Shown here: positions 1 to 3,429 of the stretch, in pieces
Layout: each line of letters begins with the position of its first letter
Position numbering within the stretch: the stretch's first letter is position 1
DNA from: CAYINU01 sp964364855
Lineage (GTDB): Bacteria; Margulisbacteria; Marinamargulisbacteria; CAYINU01
Length of the DNA stretch: 6,096 nucleotides
Reading direction: 5' to 3'
Assembly: GCA_964364855.1 (NCBI GenBank)
Contig: CAYINU010000088.1
Coordinates: 1-6,096 of the forward strand
Notes under the pieces: model-generated
Databases searched by the model: none
What the model was told of the DNA's origin: nothing
The model's input: only the letters and a program-made list of their open reading frames with translations
Program-made: the position numbers and the translations under genes

Positions 1-2
1 CA

Positions 3-923
3 GGCGGTCCGCGGTGTATGAAGTATGGTGTGACCCGTGATTATGTTCTGGGATTGGAAGGGTATTGGGCCAACGGCGAGCCCTTCAAGCTGGGCGGTAA
101 ACTGCACAAAAACGTGGCCGGGTATGACCTGATCCGATTGCTGGTCGGATCGGAAGGGACTTTGGCGGTGATCACCAAAATCATCCTCAAGCTGATCCCC
201 CTGCCACCGATACGGGTGACCGTTTTGGTTGAGTTTTCGGACTATTGGCAGGCGGTGGATATCCTCTCTCAGGTGAGAGGGGTGGATGTGGCGGCGGCCG
301 AATTCATGGACGAGCGTACGTATAGGGCGGTATGTGCTTACCGTGGTCAAGCGGTTCCTCAGGCGGCAGCACCGGCGCAATTCCTCTTTGAACTCCATGG
401 CTTTTCTGCGGTGGGTGTGGAGGAGCAACTCCAATTACTGGAAAAATTGGCCTTTGAAAACGGGGCAATTGACGTACGAGTGGGGCGCACACCGGCGCAG
501 CGGGAGGCGATGTGGCAATCCAGACGAGACATTTCTCTGGCACTGCGTGCGCAATATCCGGCAAAACGGTCTTATGACATTGTCGTACCCCCTGCGCAGA
601 TTACCGCGTATTTACAGGCGCTCTACGCACTCGAAACGGCCCATCCGTATTTCCGATTCGTCGGATATGGGCACTTGGGAGATGGCAATATTCATGTGAA
701 TCTGTTGCCTAGTCAGGACGGACTGGATGTCGAACCGATCGAGAAAAAAATCCTGACCTTGGCGGTGTCTATGGGCGGGACGATTACGGGCGAACATGGG
801 GTCGGATTAACCAAAAGAGCTTATTTGCCATTGGTTTTAGACGATACGACCCGTACCCTGCAACGGCACCTCAAGACGGTCTTTGATCCCCGAAATTTAC
901 TCAATCCGGGGAAGGCGATTTAG
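3..923 (+). CDS. glcD: FAD-linked oxidase, GlcD / D-lactate dehydrogenase type (5'-truncated by window edge)
   Basis: This is the C-terminal 306 residues of a flavoprotein that oxidises a 2-hydroxy acid such as glycolate or D-lactate to the 2-keto acid. Full-length relatives are about 460 residues, so roughly a third lies upstream. The ATG at 18 is internal: the frame is already open from base 3 (GGPRC) and runs straight into KYGVTRDYVLGLE, the end of the FAD-binding domain, which continues through KNVAGYDL and LVGSEGTLAVIT. Counting from the ATG at 18, the C-terminal oxidase domain follows from about residue 65. It has MWQSRRD at 165-171, the metal/substrate-site motif GHLGDGNIH at 218-226, GEHGVG at 258-263 and the terminal FDPRNLLNPGK. 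All these key motifs are intact. The substrate cannot be told from sequence alone, and no glcE or glcF partner is visible. Family assignment is secure; the glcD symbol is less so. Confidence 0.9.
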   Translation, partial: GGPRCMKYGVTRDYVLGLEGYWANGEPFKLGGKLHKNVAGYDLIRLLVGSEGTLAVITKIILKLIPLPPIRVTVLVEFSDYWQAVDILSQVRGVDVAAAEFMDERTYRAVCAYRGQAVPQAAAPAQFLFELHGFSAVGVEEQLQLLEKLAFENGAIDVRVGRTPAQREAMWQSRRDISLALRAQYPAKRSYDIVVPPAQITAYLQALYALETAHPYFRFVGYGHLGDGNIHVNLLPSQDGLDVEPIEKKILTLAVSMGGTITGEHGVGLTKRAYLPLVLDDTTRTLQRHLKTVFDPRNLLNPGKAI

Positions 924-1038
924 GGCCAGGTCAGGAAAGCGTACTCAGAAACCGAGAAGCAGAGACCATTTCAACCTGAAACTGGATACGCTGGGATTCG
1001 AATTAGTTAGGGGTGTTTACTGAGATGAATGGCTGGTT

Positions 1039-1047
1039 GAGGAGGAG
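1039..1047 (+). promoter_or_regulatory. Strong Shine-Dalgarno site of the methyltransferase gene
   Basis: GAGGAGGAG contains a perfect AGGAGG at 1040-1045. It lies 4 bases before the ATG at 1050 and 10 bases before a second in-frame ATG at 1056 (codon 3). Either could be the true start; the two proteins would differ by only two residues. Confidence 0.75.
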
Positions 1048-1049
1048 AA

Positions 1050-1778
1050 ATGGATATGTATAAGCATTGTGCGGTTTCATCATTAGAAGGCCGAAGTAAT
1101 ATTGAAGGCTTGGATCATGGTAATACTACTCCAGAGGGGTTTAAACAGCATTATACTCTGAAGGCTCAAGAGTACGACGCTCAATATCAGAAGAACGGAT
1201 GGAGGGAAATCGTAGAAAAAGCGGTGGAAATATTTTTGGATGCCTTAAGGGGTATTCCTAGAAAGGGATCTTTCTATGTGCTTGATGCCGGGGCCGGGAC
1301 CGGGCTTGTAGGGGAACAGTTGGATAGGGCGCGAGAAAGTACATTATCGGATTCTCCTCGTCCCCAGCGGAGGCTTCATGTGTATGCTCAGGATATTACC
1401 CGTGCGATGTTGGTACAAGCTCTTCAAAAAGAGGTGTATGAAGGCGCTGAAGTTTCGGATGTTTGCGATGAGAAAGCGGCCCTACGTCATCAGAAGGCGT
1501 TTGACGGGATTATTTCAGTGGGATTGTTTGGGGGTACCGTTGATCCTAAAGAAGGGATTCCGAAACTGCTTCTACAGTGTAAACCCGGTGGAGTGGTGGT
1601 AGTTGCTTCTCGAGAGAGCTATTTTGAAGAAGAGTTTAAGCCCTTTATTCGGGATCACCTCAACAATGAAAGCTATCGTGTGGAATACACACCTCCAATG
1701 GCTTTGGATGAAGTTGGTCAACAAAGTAAGTCGGGTCGGTCTGTGTTTGTGACTATTTCTAAGCTTTTAAAAGCGTAA
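1050..1778 (+). CDS. Class I SAM-dependent methyltransferase, METTL27-like
   Basis: This 242-residue protein has a Rossmann-fold methyltransferase domain. Motif I is VLDAGAGTG at residues 77-85, followed by LVGEQL. The next strand, QDITRAML (114-121), carries the acidic residue expected to bind the SAM ribose. FDGIISVGLFGG (151-162) and KPGGVVVVASRES (178-190) are the later core strands. The arrangement GTGLVGEQL, then GIPKLLLQCKPGG, resembles METTL27/WBSCR27-type proteins, whose substrate I do not know. The N-terminal 50 residues include HYTLKAQEYDAQY, typical of the helical cap. Between motif I and the next strand is an Arg/Pro/Ser-rich stretch (about 92-108) that looks longer than usual. 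The gene stands alone behind a strong ribosome-binding site, with no obvious terminator on either side. Three sampled 60-base stretches have 23 to 26 G/C each, against 32 and 36 in two sampled from the upstream gene, so foreign origin is possible. The fold is certain; the substrate is unknown. Confidence 0.87.
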   Translation: MDMYKHCAVSSLEGRSNIEGLDHGNTTPEGFKQHYTLKAQEYDAQYQKNGWREIVEKAVEIFLDALRGIPRKGSFYVLDAGAGTGLVGEQLDRARESTLSDSPRPQRRLHVYAQDITRAMLVQALQKEVYEGAEVSDVCDEKAALRHQKAFDGIISVGLFGGTVDPKEGIPKLLLQCKPGGVVVVASRESYFEEEFKPFIRDHLNNESYRVEYTPPMALDEVGQQSKSGRSVFVTISKLLKA

Positions 1779-1807
1779 AAGTGCCGGTTATTTCTGATGG
1801 ACTATCT

Positions 1808-2851
1808 TTAGCGTTTCTCTGCATACATAAACATCGCATCGATACAGCGCTTGGCGGCGGATAGGGTGTCTGGGGGGATCGAAATGATGTCGTCGGGGTC
1901 CGGGGCGGTTAAGACGCGTTTGATGTCTGCCAGTGTATTGGATTTCATATATTTGCACATCGTGCAGGTGCCGACGAATTTTTTGTTGGGATGCTCGATT
2001 TGCAAGCGGCTGGAAAGCCCACATTCGGTCAGCATGAAGTAGGCGTCTGCGTTTGTGTCGGTCACATAACGCATCATTTGGCTGGTACTGCCGACAAAAT
2101 CCGACGCCTGCGCAACAGTCTCGTCACATTCGGGGTGGCTGACCACCCGCAGGTCGTCTTTGTAAGCGGATCGGAGGTAATGAATCAGCTCCACATCATA
2201 CTCTTGGTGGACATAGCATGTGCCATCCCAATACGGAATGTTTTTGTCGATACCGTTGGCCCGAAGCTCATTGATGAGATTTTTGGCCATGAGCCGGTCC
2301 GGCAAAAAGTAAATGTTGTGGTTGGGGATGGCCGCGACGATTTTGGCAACGTTTGATGAGGTGACACACACGTCGCACTGGGCTTTGACGTCGGCGGTGG
2401 TGTTGATGTAGCAGACAAACGTGTAGTCCGGATAGGTTTTCCGCAGTTCGGCGACTTGGGCCCCCGTAATGGCATCAGCCAGCGTACAGCCGTTTAATTT
2501 GCTGGGAACCAGCACTTGTTTTTGTGGGCTGAGTATTTTGGCCGTATCTGCCATAAATTTCACGGCCGAAAAAACGATGGTATCGGCAGAGGTGGAGGCG
2601 GCATCTTTACTGAGTTGATAACTGTCTCCCACAAAATCCGCCACGCTGTAAAGGATCTCGGGGCTGACATAAGAATGCGCCAAAATCACGGCGTTTTTTT
2701 CACGTTTTAGGTGCAAGATATCATTGGCAAGGGGCGCTAATTCCGCACATTTTTCGGGTGTAAATAAACACGTATTCCCGCCAATCCGCACATGCTTGAG
2801 CTTTTCATACAAACTTTCGCCGGTGACAGTGTGCGGAGAAAACGTGGGCAT
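1808..2851 (-). CDS. nadA: Quinolinate synthase NadA
   Basis: NadA condenses iminoaspartate with dihydroxyacetone phosphate to make quinolinate in de novo NAD synthesis. It is a cytoplasmic [4Fe-4S] enzyme. The 347-residue protein shows the three pseudo-symmetric domains. The three cluster cysteines are Cys122 (LNGCTLAD), Cys212 (WDGTCYVH) and Cys299 (GTCTMCKYMK); their spacing of 90 and 87 residues fits the family. Active-site motifs are present: AHSY (58-61), YIN (148-150), TSSN (164-167), HPE (239-241) and GSTSQ (254-258). Cys296 and Cys299 form a CxxC at the cluster site, as seen in some other NadA proteins. The start is fixed by GGAGG eight bases upstream. The gene lies three bases after the ferredoxin stop, so the two are almost surely co-transcribed and probably translationally coupled. 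No nadB or nadC is in the window, so the iminoaspartate source must lie elsewhere. Confidence 0.97.
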   Translation of the reverse strand: MPTFSPHTVTGESLYEKLKHVRIGGNTCLFTPEKCAELAPLANDILHLKREKNAVILAHSYVSPEILYSVADFVGDSYQLSKDAASTSADTIVFSAVKFMADTAKILSPQKQVLVPSKLNGCTLADAITGAQVAELRKTYPDYTFVCYINTTADVKAQCDVCVTSSNVAKIVAAIPNHNIYFLPDRLMAKNLINELRANGIDKNIPYWDGTCYVHQEYDVELIHYLRSAYKDDLRVVSHPECDETVAQASDFVGSTSQMMRYVTDTNADAYFMLTECGLSSRLQIEHPNKKFVGTCTMCKYMKSNTLADIKRVLTAPDPDDIISIPPDTLSAAKRCIDAMFMYAEKR

Positions 2852-2854
2852 GCG

Positions 2855-3088
2855 TTAAGCCTCCAACCGGCCGATGGCCCCGACCGGACATGTGGCCAAT
2901 GCGTGTTGGCAACGGACGATCTCAACCTCGTTGCGTGGCTGCATGGTGACAAACGCGTGATCAGAAGTTGAGGTCAGCCGGAAATGCAGAGGCGCGATCG
3001 ATACGCAGGTATCACAAGCCGTGCAGTCTTGATCGACATAAAAGGAGCCACCGACGTTTTCGACGTAGCGGCGAGCGTAATTGGCCAT
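2855..3088 (-). CDS. Small single-cluster [4Fe-4S] ferredoxin
   Basis: This 77-residue soluble electron carrier is the first gene of the nadA operon. Residues 17-28 read YVDQDCTACDTC, giving Cys22, Cys25 and Cys28. The fourth ligand is Cys67 in ATCPVGAIG. The position where two-cluster ferredoxins have a further Cys before Pro is Ala (IAP, 31-33), and there is no second CxxCxxC. One cluster is therefore expected. Cys60 is an extra cysteine seven residues before the last ligand, a position I recall as often cysteine in this subfamily. The N-terminus (RRYVENVGGSFYVD) also fits that group. The start is supported by AAGGA seven bases upstream. It may supply electrons to, or help maintain the cluster of, the adjacent NadA; that link is inferred only from operon position. 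Family call is very secure. Confidence 0.93.
   Translation of the reverse strand: MANYARRYVENVGGSFYVDQDCTACDTCVSIAPLHFRLTSTSDHAFVTMQPRNEVEIVRCQHALATCPVGAIGRLEA
2860..2864 (-). promoter_or_regulatory. Ribosome-binding site of nadA, inside the ferredoxin 3' end
   Basis: CCTCC on the plus strand reads GGAGG on the minus strand, 8 bases before the nadA ATG. It overlaps the last codons of the upstream ferredoxin gene, whose stop is at 2855-2857. This fits translational coupling and supports the nadA start at 2851. Confidence 0.8.
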
Positions 3089-3095
3089 CTTAAGA

Positions 3096-3100
3096 TCCTT
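3096..3100 (-). promoter_or_regulatory. Ribosome-binding site of the ferredoxin gene
   Basis: TCCTT on the plus strand reads AAGGA on the minus strand, seven bases before the ferredoxin ATG at 3088. It supports that start codon. I could not assign a convincing promoter for this operon; a weak TTGCGA / 17 bases / TACGAT pair nearby would place the transcript start within this site. Confidence 0.65.
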
Positions 3101-3145
3101 ATCGTAGTTGAATCCCCAGCGTTTCGCAAATGCTCCCCGTATTGC

Positions 3146-3173
3146 TTGACAAAAAAAATGAACAGTTTACTCT
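3146..3173 (+). promoter_or_regulatory. Candidate sigma-70-type promoter for the secreted NHL/FN3 gene
   Basis: A perfect TTGACA -35 box (3146-3151) is followed by a 16-base, A-rich spacer and TACTCT (3168-3173), which keeps the T, A and final T of a -10 box. Transcription would start near 3180 and give a leader of about 170 bases before the GTG at 3352. The -10 match is weak, so this is a candidate only. Confidence 0.4.
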
Positions 3174-3179
3174 TGTGAA

Positions 3180-3330
3180 GCTTCTTCCACTGTTTTTATC
3201 CGCCCGTGTTTGGTCTTTTTGCATCCGTACTGACCGCTTTGCCGCCTTTTTGGACCGTGCCCGTTTTTTCCTCGTTTTTTTATCATTTCTATTTTTGGTC
3301 TTCCAACGTCCCTGTTCGCTTTCAACGTCT
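3180..3330 (+). other. T-tract-rich divergent intergenic leader
   Basis: This part of the 263-base gap between the divergent ferredoxin and NHL/FN3 genes has runs of five to seven T on the plus strand at 3193-3197, 3216-3220, 3247-3251, 3264-3269, 3275-3281 and 3292-3296. They are separated by pyrimidine-rich spacers such as CCGCC and CCCG. It could be the untranslated leader of the downstream gene, a bent or A-tract upstream element for the ferredoxin-nadA operon, or both. No hairpin or riboswitch fold was recognised, and no credible gene lies here. Confidence 0.45.
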
Positions 3331-3341
3331 AAGTATCAATA

Positions 3342-3347
3342 GAGGTG
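3342..3347 (+). promoter_or_regulatory. Ribosome-binding site that decides the GTG start of the NHL/FN3 gene
   Basis: GAGGTG ends four bases before the GTG at 3352, and its GAGG core is six bases from it. The next in-frame candidate, ATG at 3412, would delete almost the whole signal peptide and has no such site. This settles the GTG as the start. Confidence 0.7.
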
Positions 3348-3351
3348 CACC

Positions 3352-3429
3352 GTGAAAAAAGGTTGGCAAACTTTCGGGTTGGGCTGTCTGGTCGTCTGCG
3401 CCGGGCTCCTGATGAATATCGCTCATGCA
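3352..3429 (+). other. Sec signal peptide of the NHL/FN3 protein
   Basis: Residues 1-26 have a basic n-region (MKK), a hydrophobic core (FGLGCLVVCAGLLMNI) and an AHA cleavage motif, with mature Thr27 following. The cysteines at 12 and 16 do not sit in an acceptable lipobox, because Val precedes Cys16. Export by Sec and cleavage by signal peptidase I are expected. Confidence 0.85.

Noticed and set aside
18..20. ATG at 18 as the start of the FAD-linked oxidase
   Set aside because: The frame is open upstream to the window edge and encodes conserved residues (GGPR) of the FAD-binding domain, and there is no ribosome-binding site before the ATG.
969..981. TTTCA-ACC-TGAAA as a terminator after the FAD-linked oxidase
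   Set aside because: The stem is five A/T-rich pairs with no T tail, too weak to call. The 924-1049 gap shows no other convincing signal apart from the ribosome-binding site.
1991..2356. Plus-strand open frame opposite nadA
   Set aside because: It is a shadow of a fully conserved nadA gene, with no ribosome-binding site or recognisable domain.
3107..3134. TTGCGA / 17 bases / TACGAT as the promoter of the ferredoxin-nadA operon
   Set aside because: Each box matches only four of six positions, and the implied start would fall inside the ribosome-binding site of the ferredoxin gene.
3130..3342. 70-residue hydrophobic frame in the divergent intergenic region
   Set aside because: It has no ribosome-binding site, and its hydrophobicity comes from the T-tracts, since Phe and Leu codons are T-rich. 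It overlaps the candidate promoter and leader, and I recognise no family.
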